Positions 1 through 7,585 of a stretch of DNA of 64,000 nt are shown in pieces. Both the position numbers and the translations under genes were made by a program. The DNA is from CBDCVN01 sp965223585 (GTDB lineage: Bacteria; Deinococcota; Deinococci; Deinococcales; Trueperaceae), in NCBI GenBank assembly GCA_965223585.1, contig CBDCWW010000008.1, forward strand, positions 79,325-143,324. Reading direction: 5' to 3'. The notes beneath the pieces are model-generated. The model was not told where the DNA came from. It was given only the letters and a program-made list of their open reading frames with translations, and made no database searches. The first letter of the stretch is position 1, and every line of letters begins with the position of its first letter.

Positions 1-502
1 TCCCGGGACTGAGGGAGGTTGGACAACCTATTTGCCTACCAATAAACAAATGAGCATTTATGAGGCTTCGCTCAAATATAAAGAAACAAACACACCAACC
101 ATAGTACTAGCAGGTAAAGATTACGGTATGGGCAGCAGCCGTGATTGGGCTGCAAAAGGAACTTTCCTTTTGGGGGCTAAAGCTGTAATTGCTGAGTCTT
201 TTGAGCGTATTCACCGCTCAAACTTGGTGGGAATGGGTGTTTTGCCTTTGCAATTTAAAGCAGGAGAAAGTACAGCAAATCTTGGCTTAACAGGTAAAGA
301 ATACTTTACTATTCATGTGAGTGATGATCTTAAACCACTTCAAGACATTATTATAGATGTAATAAAAGAAGATGGCAGCACTACACAATTGACTGTACAG
401 TGCCGTATTGATACTCCTGTTGAGATTGATTACTATCGTAATGGAGGTATTCTTCATACTGTACTGCGTAACATTTGGCAGGGCGAAAAGGCTATTGTCT
501 GA
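1..502 (+). CDS. acnA: Aconitate hydratase, C-terminal fragment (partial at window start)
   Basis: The reading frame is open to the first base, so this is only the C-terminal swivel domain of a roughly 900-residue TCA-cycle enzyme that isomerises citrate and isocitrate. Seen: the block GMGSSRDWAAKG followed by AVIAESFERIHRSNLVGMG, which is the classic AcnA domain 4 signature; the SRD motif holds a substrate-binding Arg. The TTG at 32 is internal, because homologous sequence (TEGGWTTY) continues upstream of it. The 4Fe-4S cysteines lie outside the window. The gene converges on the P450 gene, with about 50 bp between them. Confidence 0.95.
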   Translation, partial: PGTEGGWTTYLPTNKQMSIYEASLKYKETNTPTIVLAGKDYGMGSSRDWAAKGTFLLGAKAVIAESFERIHRSNLVGMGVLPLQFKAGESTANLGLTGKEYFTIHVSDDLKPLQDIIIDVIKEDGSTTQLTVQCRIDTPVEIDYYRNGGILHTVLRNIWQGEKAIV

Positions 503-554
503 ACTGTAATTCATCCGATTTAAGGATTTCTCTGATTTTTCTTTGCTCCTTTGC

Positions 555-1820
555 TTATCTATTAAAGTGTAGGCGCACTTTAAGCCCATCACGTGGGAAA
601 AGGCTAATGGCAACTCTCTTAGTCACAGAGCTTTTTTCCAGTAGTTCAAATTCTACATTCTGTGCTACAAGGGCCAAAAGCAATTGAGATTCTAACATAG
701 CCAAGTGCTTACCTAGACAGTGCCTTTGTCCTAATCCAAAAGGTATATAGGCTCTTTTGGGAAAGTTTTTCTTGTCCAAAAAACGCTCGGGTTGAAATTT
801 ATTGGGCTCAGACCAGAATTTTCTATGGTGGTGAATGTTGTAAATACTTACTAAGATCCTCGAGCCCTGAGGAATATCAAAGCCAGCTAATTTAGTATCC
901 TCTTTAGCAACTCGAGGACAAGAAGGAATAGTAGGATAAAGCCTCAAACTCTCTTTGATTATAGCCAAGGTGTAAGGTAGTTTTTCTAAATCTTCACTAC
1001 AGGGTACACGACCTTCTAAAACCTTAGCTAATTCTTGCTTTAGGATAACCAGTTGTTCAGGGTGTTTAATAAGGCAATACAAACTCCATGTAAGTGCAGC
1101 AGCTGTAGTTTCATGACCTGCTGAAAATATCGTCAAAATTTCATCACGAAGTTGTTTAGTGCTCATTGCCTCGCCAGTATCTATGTCCCTTGCAGCTAAT
1201 AGCATATCAAGTAAGTCACCATTAACTAGAGCATTTAAGCGACGTTCCTCAATATAGCCATAAACCTTAGCATCAAGCCTTGCTAATTCTTGACGTACCT
1301 GACTAGCCCTAGCTGTTGCCAAACTTAAAGGCACAATTATAGGCTCTCTAGGTAGAGGTTTACTAAATACTAGGTCATAAATGATGTCTAGAGTAATAGT
1401 TAACATATCTTGATAAAGATCAATGACTTGTCCATCCTTTGCTTGCCAACTCTCAAGCAACCTTTCTCCTGCCTCAAGTATTTTGTTTGTCATTTTCATA
1501 ACTGACTTATAACTAAATAGTGGCTGAAGTAATTTGCGTTGGCTAAGCCAAGAGGAATGATTTGTGTTGGTGAGCAGGCCTTGGCCTAGTATGGGTTGTA
1601 GACTCGAGCGTTTACCATAACCACCAAGTTTGACAAAGAGTTCCTTTTTATGAACCAAGATTTCCTCGGCTAACTCTGGGCTACTAGCCAACATCATATT
1701 TTTACCTAAAGGTATACGTACCAAATCACCATAGTGATTGTGAGCATAGGTTATTATTTTTAGAAAATCTTTACCCAAAGGAATTATTTCATCTTTAGGC
1801 ACTAAGGGAGGTAACTTCAT
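555..1820 (-). CDS. Cytochrome P450
   Basis: Soluble bacterial haem-thiolate monooxygenase of about 420 residues, the usual size. Seen in order: the I-helix oxygen-activation motif AGHETT near residue 235, the K-helix ExxR motif in KESLRLYP, and the haem-binding loop FGLGQRHCLG (FxxGxxxCxG with the proximal Cys). I place the start at the ATG at 1820 (MKLPPLVP), the normal proline-rich P450 N-terminus; an ATG at 1862 would add 14 atypical residues. Neither start has a clear Shine-Dalgarno. No ferredoxin or reductase partner lies nearby, so substrate and redox chain are unknown. It converges on acnA and its start region faces a tRNA. Confidence 0.93.
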   Translation of the reverse strand: MKLPPLVPKDEIIPLGKDFLKIITYAHNHYGDLVRIPLGKNMMLASSPELAEEILVHKKELFVKLGGYGKRSSLQPILGQGLLTNTNHSSWLSQRKLLQPLFSYKSVMKMTNKILEAGERLLESWQAKDGQVIDLYQDMLTITLDIIYDLVFSKPLPREPIIVPLSLATARASQVRQELARLDAKVYGYIEERRLNALVNGDLLDMLLAARDIDTGEAMSTKQLRDEILTIFSAGHETTAAALTWSLYCLIKHPEQLVILKQELAKVLEGRVPCSEDLEKLPYTLAIIKESLRLYPTIPSCPRVAKEDTKLAGFDIPQGSRILVSIYNIHHHRKFWSEPNKFQPERFLDKKNFPKRAYIPFGLGQRHCLGKHLAMLESQLLLALVAQNVEFELLEKSSVTKRVAISLFPRDGLKVRLHFNR

Positions 1821-1904
1821 AAGTGGTCTTGTCTTATAGCTCTTTTTGCTGTAGCATATCATTTCATTGGCACTTGTGGTTACAAGTTGTTAATGTTTGC
1901 TTGA

Positions 1905-1981
1905 GGCGATGTAGCTCAGCCGGTAAGAGCGCACGACTCATAATCGTGAGGTCGAGAGTTCAAGTCTCTCCATCGCTACCA
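1905..1981 (+). tRNA. tRNA-Met (CAT anticodon), encoded CCA
   Basis: A full cloverleaf can be drawn. The acceptor GGCGATG pairs with CATCGCT (one G-T pair), the D arm is GCTC/GAGC, the anticodon stem CACGA/TCGTG encloses the loop CTCATAA with anticodon CAT, and the T arm GAGAG/CTCTC encloses TTCAAGT. The 3' CCA is genomic. CTCATAA fits elongator Met better than lysidine-modified Ile2, but Ile2 cannot be excluded from sequence alone. A tyrosine recombinase gene ends 32 bp downstream, which marks the tRNA 3' end as a likely integration site. Confidence 0.93.
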
Positions 1982-2013
1982 GAAGAAAGTCCTTTAGAGA
2001 TGACATAGAGAAG

Positions 2014-2778
2014 TTAAGCTTTTGTGCTTAACTCCTTCTTTTTTGATGAATATACAACCACAATACAACCACAAAGTTTAATTGACTCATTTATAGCTGG
2101 AAGATAATCAAGAATTGACACTTCTTCTTCCTCTTGATGCTCTCTGAAAATGTGACCGTAGGTATCAACAGTAAACGAAGGATTTGTATGACCTAAACGC
2201 TCTGCCACTTCCATAGATGATTTTCCACCCTGAATTAGCATAGAGGCATGTAAATGCCTAAGATCATGAAGTCTTATTTTAGGAAATAGTTCACCATTAT
2301 CAAGCCTTTCAAGGTCAGTGTTATTTCCTATAGAAATTAGTTCCTCAAGCCATTTATCACGGGTAATTTCTTGTAGATTATACCATTCACGCTCGAGGTT
2401 ACGTGGGTTCATAGCAGTACCCACACTAGAGGGAAATACTAAATCATTATCTTGCCATGTTGCACAATTAGCTCTCTCAATACCTTGCTTTGCTTTATGT
2501 TCTTTTAAAACTGGAATTATATCCCTTGCAAGTCTAATAGTGCGTTCACCCTTTCTGGTTTTTGAAGTAACAACACGTAAACGGTTATCGGTAATATGTG
2601 ACCATTCAAGAGCCAGTAACTCACCACGCCTTAATCCTGTAGCCATTGCCAAATAAAATAGAGCGTAAAGTCTATGTGTTCGTGCTGTACCTAAAAATTG
2701 TATAGCTTCCGAAGGCGTCCAAATAGTTACAGACTTTTTTTCTACCTTCAATGACGACTGGGACAAGTGAGCTATCAA
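2014..2778 (-). pseudogene. Tyrosine recombinase (integrase), N-terminally truncated
   Basis: Phage-type site-specific recombinase catalytic domain. Seen: Arg I in TGLRRGELLAL, a central Lys region in VTSKTRKGERTIRL, HxxR in LHDLRHLHAS, and the terminal GHTNPSFTVDTYGHIF with the nucleophile Tyr. Family members are about 370-400 residues with an N-terminal SAM-like arm-binding/core-binding domain. Here only 254 residues remain, starting at a TTG just after an in-frame TAG, and that domain is missing. The upstream DNA is occupied by a small membrane ORF in another frame. It ends beside tRNA-Met, the expected attachment site. Probably inactive. Confidence 0.85.
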
Positions 2779-2881
2779 TAGGCTCTACTTTTGGTGGGTT
2801 TGAAAAGATTAAGAAAAACATCAATGGGAGCGCAATCCCTCCCACAATCATTAAGGTTAATCCTAAAGATTTTTTATTCAC
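2672..2881 (-). CDS. Small membrane ORF overlapping the truncated integrase
   Basis: One strong transmembrane helix follows a short basic start (MNKKSLGLTLMIVGG, then ALPLMFFLIF). A GTG start at 2881 has GAGGGG about 8 bp upstream and overlaps the stop of the preceding 56-residue gene. The second half runs through the integrase gene in another frame and is probably read-through sequence after a deletion joined the two genes, so the natural C-terminus is unclear. Function unknown. Confidence 0.4.
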   Translation of the reverse strand: MNKKSLGLTLMIVGGIALPLMFFLIFSNPPKVEPIDSSLVPVVIEGRKKVCNYLDAFGSYTIFRYSTNT

Positions 2882-3044
2882 TAGCTGACCCCTCGACAAT
2901 CCTTTTCAATTCCCCAACATGCCTATCATGAGCACCCTTAAGCTCTTCCAAAAGGTGCTTAAGCTCTGTGTAATCAGAGTCTTTTAAGTGTGCTTGTATT
3001 TGTTCGTAGTGTGTCTCAAAAACGGTTTTGTCGTGTACTGTCAT
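2874..3044 (-). CDS. Small hypothetical protein, 56 aa, helical
   Basis: ATG at 3044 with a good ribosome site (AAGGTGGTAAGAA) directly after the XRE gene stop, so the two are probably co-transcribed. The product is charged and probably helical or coiled-coil (TELKHLLEELKGAHDRHV). No family recognised. Size and position between a repressor-like gene and an integrase are typical of the accessory small genes of integrated elements. Confidence 0.6.
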   Translation of the reverse strand: MTVHDKTVFETHYEQIQAHLKDSDYTELKHLLEELKGAHDRHVGELKRIVEGSASE

Positions 3045-3057
3045 TTCTTACCACCTT

Positions 3058-3258
3058 TTATTTCTTAGGAATAGCAACTAGTTTAAGGTCAAGTTCGTCA
3101 AGAATCTTGCTCCATGATTTAGAAAGCCTTCCTACCTTACCATTCAGAATATCGCTCAGGTATTGCCCTTTCATCCCTAATCTTTTTGCTAGGTTAGTGC
3201 GATTCATATCCCTCTCGGCTAATTTAGCATTGACTATCTGTCTAATTTCATCGTTCAT
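3058..3258 (-). CDS. XRE/Cro-family helix-turn-helix regulator
   Basis: A 66-residue protein made almost entirely of one HTH: NRTNLAKRLGMKGQYLSDIL is the recognition unit. It resembles small phage or toxin-antitoxin repressors. Its ATG overlaps by 4 bp (ATGA) the stop of a 17-codon ORF, so translation is likely coupled to that peptide. It heads the minus-strand cluster ending in the truncated integrase and may control that element. A palindromic sequence at 3319-3354 just upstream is a candidate operator. Confidence 0.82.
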   Translation of the reverse strand: MNDEIRQIVNAKLAERDMNRTNLAKRLGMKGQYLSDILNGKVGRLSKSWSKILDELDLKLVAIPKK

Positions 3259-3308
3259 AGCAGTTCACCACCTAGAACAATCACCAAACCAATTAAAACC
3301 TTTTTCAT
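3255..3308 (-). CDS. 17-residue hydrophobic leader peptide coupled to the XRE gene
   Basis: ATG at 3308 with the strong ribosome site GGTGGTAAGG. The reading is MKKVLIGLVIVLGGELL and its TGA overlaps the XRE start as ATGA. The hydrophobic sequence is long enough for one short membrane helix. The same GGTGGT-type ribosome site precedes the XRE and 56-residue genes, which supports real translation. It may serve only to deliver ribosomes to the repressor gene, or it may be a small membrane peptide. Confidence 0.5.
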   Translation of the reverse strand: MKKVLIGLVIVLGGELL

Positions 3309-3318
3309 TCCTTACCAC

Positions 3319-3354
3319 CTATCCCGTAGTGCACCCACTACAACTACACGATAG
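3319..3354. promoter_or_regulatory. Palindromic sequence upstream of the XRE operon
   Basis: Nested inverted repeats: CTATC (3319) pairs with GATAG (3354), and inside it GTAGTG (3326-3331) pairs with CACTAC (3336-3341). The position immediately 5' of the leader-peptide ribosome site fits a repressor operator or a 5'UTR hairpin. Confidence 0.4.
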
Positions 3355-3449
3355 GCAGCAAATAATGATCTAGCAGATTAAATTTTCACTCTTAGGCTAA
3401 TTAATCATGTATTCTTGATTCTGCAAAGTCATAAGGCTCTACTTCGAAG

Positions 3450-3489
3450 TTGGGGTTTTTTGCCCAACGCCTCCAAAAGGTGCATTTGA
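3450..3489 (+). repeat. 40-bp inverted repeat, left arm
   Basis: This 40-base stretch is a perfect reverse complement of 4365-4404; the arms are 875 bp apart and flank the SnoaL-like gene. In the right copy the sequence forms the end of a minus-strand coding remnant, so the left copy is probably a misplaced duplicate rather than a transposon end. No target duplication was seen. Confidence 0.7.
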
Positions 3490-3656
3490 GAGCTGATTTG
3501 TTTCAGGGGCGGGGTTACCAAGCTCTGCTTGGGGATACACGCCTTGGACGCTCTGTGTCTTTTGTGCAGGTGGTTTACAGGTTGCAGGACATGCGGGTAT
3601 AAAATGTTCAAAATCAACCCGTTTTTAGTGTAATTACTTCTAAAGTTGAAAGTATG

Positions 3657-4061
3657 TCAAGTTGGAACAACACCTAATTGTTGCATCATAGTAAAAGTGT
3701 CCATTTCCACCCAATGTTCAACCATTTTCCCATCTATAAATCTTACAAAATCATGACCTGTTACAGAGATCTTATTATTCGATGCTGGAATCCCCCCGAA
3801 TTCTCCCTTTTGCGTTCCTGTCAAGCGAAAGCGACCTGCTATCATATCATTTTCTACAATTTGATGCTCATAAGTAATAGTAAGATCAGGGAAGGCACTA
3901 ACGAATGCAGAAACTTTCATTCGATAGCCTTCAATACCAAGTGGAAGTCCCGCAGGGGCGCTATGATCAATAATATCTGTTGCTACAAATTCATCAATCG
4001 CAGATAGATTTTTCTTATTAAACACTTGCTCTACTAGTTGTTGAGCTCTTTCTTTGGACAT
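3657..4061 (-). CDS. SnoaL-like ester cyclase family protein
   Basis: A 134-residue NTF2-like cone fold. Seen: the N-terminal VEQVFNKKNLSAIDEFVATDIIDHSAPAG region and the C-terminal GHDFVRFIDGKMVEHWVEMDTFTMMQQLG, both typical of stand-alone SnoaL/ester-cyclase proteins annotated in many soil bacteria. The paired His/Asp residues expected in the cavity are present (DHS, HDF, EHW). The ribosome site GGAGAGG precedes the ATG. The physiological substrate of such proteins is generally unknown. It sits between the arms of the 40-bp inverted repeat inside the decayed element. Confidence 0.85.
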   Translation of the reverse strand: MSKERAQQLVEQVFNKKNLSAIDEFVATDIIDHSAPAGLPLGIEGYRMKVSAFVSAFPDLTITYEHQIVENDMIAGRFRLTGTQKGEFGGIPASNNKISVTGHDFVRFIDGKMVEHWVEMDTFTMMQQLGVVPT

Positions 4062-4649
4062 ATTTACCTCTCCAAAATATTATGACAAAAAAGAATGAGG
4101 GGGGGTGGAGAAATGACAGGACTCCCGAGCAGATTTATTCAAATCAATTCATATTCAACTAATTTTTATTGCTCTTATTCCTAAATAAGTTGGTGCTAGT
4201 CTCTAAAACTGTACATCTTGAGACATTGTATTTTTGTGTCTCTTTTAATGTATCAAAATAGCTTTCTTGAATTGTTTTAGGGTTAGTGAGACGTTCATAA
4301 CCTTACCTCAAGCATTTCTTGGCAAAATACAGCTTTAAGTATCATCACAGAAACAAATTTTGCTTCAAATGCACCTTTTGGAGGCGTTGGGCAAAAAACC
4401 CCAAGTTGCTAGCAAAATCCCCATATGCACAAGCCCATGCATGATTGCCTCACCACGTTGCACACTATCAAGTTTTCCAAAGAACTCATGCTCTAAGTCA
4501 CTCAGTGTAACTCTATAGGCTTTGCTTACCTTTTACCACCCTTGGAATCAATTGTCAAAGGATAATTTCCATTAATGAGGTGTTTAAGTTCATTGTAGTC
4601 TTCCTTAATACTTAGGTAAGTTTCCGAACTGTCATTATCATTGGTGGAA
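4062..4649 (-). other. Gene-poor stretch with coding remnants
   Basis: No intact gene. Two minus-strand remnants read like protein. At about 4365-4526 a frame gives KAYRVTLSDLEHEFFGKL and ends inside the 40-bp repeat, but lacks a start codon. At about 4160-4380 two frames joined by a frameshift give KFVSVMILKAVFCQEMLEV and YERLTNPKTIQESYFDTLK. Neither is recognised. They are consistent with decaying accessory genes of an integrated element. Confidence 0.35.
4365..4404 (-). repeat. 40-bp inverted repeat, right arm
   Basis: Exact reverse complement of 3450-3489. Read on the minus strand it ends a small coding remnant (ATWGFLPNASKRCI then TGA). Confidence 0.7.
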
Positions 4650-5260
4650 ACCACTACCTCTGGTAGTGGTCTAGTAAAAAGTTCTACTAGTTAAGCAATG
4701 ATGTATTTCCCTAGAAGGTTAAAGAAAGGGAAATACATGCCCAAGAATAGCAGATACAAAAAGTTGTCACACTCAATTTACAGTTGTGAGTATCACGTAG
4801 TTTTTTGTCCAAAGTATCGTTTTAGAGTGCTGAAGGATGGAGTAGAGGAATCCTTGAAGCAGATAATATACAAGTTGTGTAGAGAAAAAGATAGAGTAGA
4901 GGTGTTAGAACTGAACATAAGAAAGGATCATGTACACATGTTGGTATCAATCCCACCAAAATATTCTGTGTCAGGGATAATGGGCTTTATCAAGGGAAAG
5001 TCAGCAATAAACATGCTAAAGATGTATGGAAGGAAGTTAAGAGGATATCCGCAAAAGAGCTTATGGAGTAGAGGATATTGTGTAAGCACAGTAGGGTTAG
5101 ATGAACAAAAGATAAGGAAGTATATACGTTGGCAAGAGCAGAAGGAAAGAGCATTAGAGGCACAACAGAGGAGCCTATTTGAGTAGTATCGGGCACTAGC
5201 GTCCGATACCCCTTCTAGGGGTTAACAAAACAAGCCACCACCTCTGGTGGTGGTTTTATG
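4645..5260 (+). mobile_element. IS200/IS605-type insertion element, TnpA only
   Basis: A single tnpA gene is bracketed by subterminal hairpins of related sequence: CCACTACC-TCTG-GTAGTGG at about 4651-4669 and CCACCACC-TCTG-GTGGTGG at 5235-5253. These imperfectly palindromic ends, recognised as single strands, are typical of the IS200 group, which has no terminal inverted repeats or target duplication. A further hairpin at 5186-5209 (GTATCGG/CCGATAC) follows the stop codon. Exact cleavage points cannot be read; the limits are approximate. No tnpB is present. Confidence 0.75.
4737..5186 (+). CDS. tnpA: IS200/IS605 family transposase TnpA (Y1 HUH)
   Basis: About 149 residues, normal for the family. 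Seen: the HUH motif as DHVHMLVS after RKDHVH, and a conserved Tyr region near the C-terminus (SRGYCVSTVGLDEQKIRKYIRWQ) carrying the catalytic Tyr and Gln. The start is placed at the ATG at 4737 (MPKNSRYKK), preceded by AAGAAAGGG; the ATG at 4698 would add 13 non-conserved residues. It looks intact and the flanking hairpins are present, so the element may still move. Confidence 0.92.
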   Translation: MPKNSRYKKLSHSIYSCEYHVVFCPKYRFRVLKDGVEESLKQIIYKLCREKDRVEVLELNIRKDHVHMLVSIPPKYSVSGIMGFIKGKSAINMLKMYGRKLRGYPQKSLWSRGYCVSTVGLDEQKIRKYIRWQEQKERALEAQQRSLFE

Positions 5261-5357
5261 ACTGAGATATATAATGACTGGATCATCCTCAAAGATCATG
5301 ACAATGCTTGCTAGATTAACAATACGCCTGCCGTGGTTTGGAGTAATTAGTGTTACT

Positions 5358-5710
5358 TCAATGAATTGGTTGGTCATTGGGTGCTCCATTCTCACCATAT
5401 AGTTTACCCTGTTGTTTCTTCAAATACCCCTCCTCATCAATCCAAGCTTGAATTACTCTCATGGCTTCTTCATAGCGCCTGATAGGAATATCATCAAAAG
5501 CTGTGATACCAAAGTAAGGCCTAAGCTTCCTGTAAGCTTGCTGATAATGTATGGGCTTACCACCTAAAACATAAGCATATTGCTTAATCTTTCCTTGCAC
5601 AGCAGCACGTTTGACTCCATCTGAACGAATAGGGGTGTTATCAAGTCTAACTGTTAATTCTTGTTGGCCTTGCTCGAGCTGGGTAACGTTGCTTCCTCTT
5701 TTACTTTGTC
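5358..5710 (-). pseudogene. Remnant of a phage- or plasmid-type regulator, C-terminal part
   Basis: The frame reads AVQGKIKQYAYVLGGKPIHY followed by LRPYFGITAFDDIPIRRYEEAMRVIQAWID. This resembles the C-terminal domain found after ORF6N/antirepressor-type domains in phage proteins (from memory, moderate certainty). The frame stays open upstream past the GTG at 5600 (LTVRLDNTPIRSDG) but no start or N-terminal domain is found. Another frame in the same area also reads as coding (FASTNTFGMDLYNPKPF), which points to frameshift decay. Confidence 0.45.
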
Positions 5711-6199
5711 AAAAGGCTTAGGGTTATATAAGTCCATTCCAAAAGTGTTAGTTGATGCAAAAATCTGTGGACAGGGTTGTCGTTCCCTCTCTAAAAGTTT
5801 TATATCAGCGTTACGAAAAATGCATTGTTATAGTCATGAGTTAACCCATTTGATGCTAATCTTAGTAGCTCTATTAACTCACCACGATGATCGATTAATC
5901 TGAACTGAAGTTAGGTTTGTTTGTAACTTGAGTAATGAACCATCCACAATGAGGAGCAAGAGCCTTCATGTAACCACTCCAAAATAGTTTTTTTATCTTG
6001 AGTTACAATTTTCGCGATAACTTTGCCGTAAAACTCTGCTTTCATATTACGCTAAATTCTACACAATTTAAATTAGATTGTTGGAGTTTTTTCGGCAATC
6101 CATTTCCCAGAAAGGACACCCATTTGTCACCAGTTTGTAAAGCAACTCAAAAAATTAGGAAGCTCTTAAATTTATATTTGAGATAATAAAAGAAAAGAG
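5711..6199. other. Decayed coding stretch, no intact gene
   Basis: On the minus strand short segments look protein-like, for example RLIDHRGELIELLRLASNG near 5830-5900 and KLLERERQPCPQIFAST near 5760-5815, in different frames separated by stops. I read this as the degraded upstream part of the element gene ending at 5358. Nothing intact on the plus strand. Confidence 0.35.
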
Positions 6200-6239
6200 G
6201 CTCTTACCTGTGCGGCGACACCAGGGAAAAGGTAAGAGC
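6200..6239. repeat. Hairpin left of the 11-bp repeat array
   Basis: GCTCTTACC (6200-6208) pairs perfectly with GGTAAGAGC (6231-6239) across a 22-nt loop. It stands about 45 bp before the 11-bp repeats; a second hairpin with a related AAGAGC arm stands on the other side. Confidence 0.55.
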
Positions 6240-6282
6240 AACCTAAAAGATACACTAAATCCTAAAAAACCGTAACACTCGT

Positions 6283-6345
6283 TTGTAACTAAATTGTAAG
6301 AATCTTGTAAGATCTTTGTAAGAATCTTGTAAGAGTTTCGTAACC
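6283..6345 (+). promoter_or_regulatory. Array of six 11-bp direct repeats (TTGTAAGAATC type)
   Basis: TTGTAAGA occurs at 6294, 6305, 6316 and 6327, exactly 11 bp apart; degenerate copies at 6283 (TTGTAACT) and 6338 (TCGTAACC) extend the series to six. One repeat per helical turn places every half-site on the same DNA face, as in OmpR/PhoB-type boxes or plasmid/phage iterons. No intact gene is adjacent within 300 bp. Confidence 0.65.
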
Positions 6346-6381
6346 AACCTCTCTATGTCTTAACTGGTCAAAGAGAGAATA

Positions 6382-6428
6382 GGATGCTCTTTGTGTTAGC
6401 AAGTCTAAAAAGTAGCAAGAGCATCCTA
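6382..6428. repeat. Hairpin right of the 11-bp repeat array
   Basis: AGGATGCTCTT (6382-6392) pairs perfectly with AAGAGCATCCT (6418-6428), an 11-bp stem with a 25-nt loop. Confidence 0.55.
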
Positions 6429-6885
6429 AAACCCTCAGACCCCTCACACAGTCAAAAAACTATATCATTTGTGCCTTACCATAAGGCATGTGATCTTTGA
6501 CAATTGAATAGCCACACACCACCTAAGTGAGTTCTTAGTTGCTAAGACGGTAACTGAAGGTGGTGATTGTGGCAATTTTATAACTGCTAATCAATATTGT
6601 TTTGACTCGAGCAAAAAAGCTAGTCAGAATTTCTCTGGTCGACGTTCATAGTTTTGGGTCAATTACTTCACTTTTACCCCTGTTGTATTGCTTAATTGTT
6701 TTTTGACTAAGGTTCTTAAGCAATAATACCAAAAGAGAAAACCATGAAAGTAAAAAAGGTACTGACGCAGGATGTTTTTACTTTTACTAAAAAACCTTAC
6801 GTAGTTTGAGGGCTTAACATGTCAAACTGTATCGTAGGTAAAATTGAAAAACTGAAGACCCTTGCAGCTCGGTGTAAAAGAGGTC
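6429..6885. other. Non-coding stretch
   Basis: No convincing gene. A 21-codon plus-strand ORF (6744-6809, MKVKKVLTQDVFTFTKKPYVV) follows a weak AGAG ribosome site; its first bases (6743-6758) are inverted at 6930-6945 inside the integrase remnant. I would not call it a gene. Confidence 0.4.
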
Positions 6886-7142
6886 TTATGCGCTCAAGCT
6901 AATGAGTTTATTTCGTATAATAAATTTCGCTTTTTTACTTTCATGTGCCGTTTGTGTGCCAACTCTTTCAAAAATGATATTTTCAAGCTTTTCAGCACTA
7001 CCTTGTTGCATGTTAGGTAAAACATGTGAGTAAGTATCTAGAGTAAGCTAAATACTCGAGTGTCCTAATCGCTCACTAACAATCTTTGGATGCTCACCAG
7101 ATTGCAAAAGTAATGTAGCGTGTGTATAGTGTAAGTCATACA
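6886..7142 (-). pseudogene. Second tyrosine recombinase remnant, C-terminal, with internal stop
   Basis: The minus-strand frame reads THATLLLQSGEHPKIVSERL, then GHSSI, an in-frame TAG, then LTLDTYSHVLPNMQQGSAEK and a tail ending at a TAA (6886-6888). The block with GHxS and the DTYSHV tyrosine is the catalytic end of a phage integrase. The N-terminal two thirds are absent and the stop interrupts the box. It is a different lineage from the integrase at 2014-2778, so at least two elements have entered this locus. Confidence 0.75.
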
Positions 7143-7143
7143 C

Positions 7144-7500
7144 AAGTTACATGGCTTGTTACTATTGCAATCTGGTGGGATCGCTGGTATTAGGGATATG
7201 GGCGCTTTGGAGTCAGCTATAACTCAACCTTTGATGACGTTTGGTGAAACTGAACTTTATCCTAGTCTAGTTGAAAAAGCAGCTGCACTTGCTTATTCAC
7301 TCATTCAAAATCATCCTTTTGTTGATGGTAATAAACGTATAGGTCATGCTGTAATGGAAGTCATGCTAGCACTTAATGGTTATGAAATCTAAGCTGAAGT
7401 AGATGCACAAGAGCAAATTATTCTTGCTATTGCATCATCTCAAATGTCACGTGGTGAATTATTAAGTTGGCTCGAATACCATTTAGTACAATTTAACTAA
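7144..7500 (+). pseudogene. doc: Doc (death-on-curing, Fic family) toxin remnant
   Basis: Homology begins abruptly near 7144 (LLQSGGIAGIRDMGALESAI) and includes the Fic/Doc motif HPFVDGNKRIGH, which binds nucleotide and phosphate. An in-frame TAA at 7390-7392 interrupts the gene; after it the frame continues AEVDAQEQIILAIASSQMSR to a TAA at 7498-7500. Both the N-terminus and the Phd antitoxin are missing. Doc proteins phosphorylate EF-Tu, but this copy is broken. Confidence 0.8.
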
Positions 7501-7585
7501 GCACTGCAACAAAAAATCATGTCAATTTACTAGCAAAAGAAGTAAATTGAAGCTATTCTCATGTTAGATTGATAAAAGAAATATC

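Noticed and set aside
3429..3617. Minus-strand ORF of 62 codons rich in Pro/His/Ser
   Set aside because: It runs across the 40-bp inverted repeat, has no ribosome site, and its composition does not look like protein.
5661..5903. Plus-strand ORF of 80 codons
   Set aside because: Opposite strand carries better coding remnants; no start signal and no family.
6283..6345. 11-bp repeats as a CRISPR or microsatellite
   Set aside because: Units far too short for CRISPR, no cas genes; strict 11-bp phasing fits protein-binding sites better.
6744..6809. 21-codon ORF MKVKKVLTQDVFTFTKKPYVV
   Set aside because: Weak ribosome site and part of an inverted duplication of the integrase remnant; kept only as a note.
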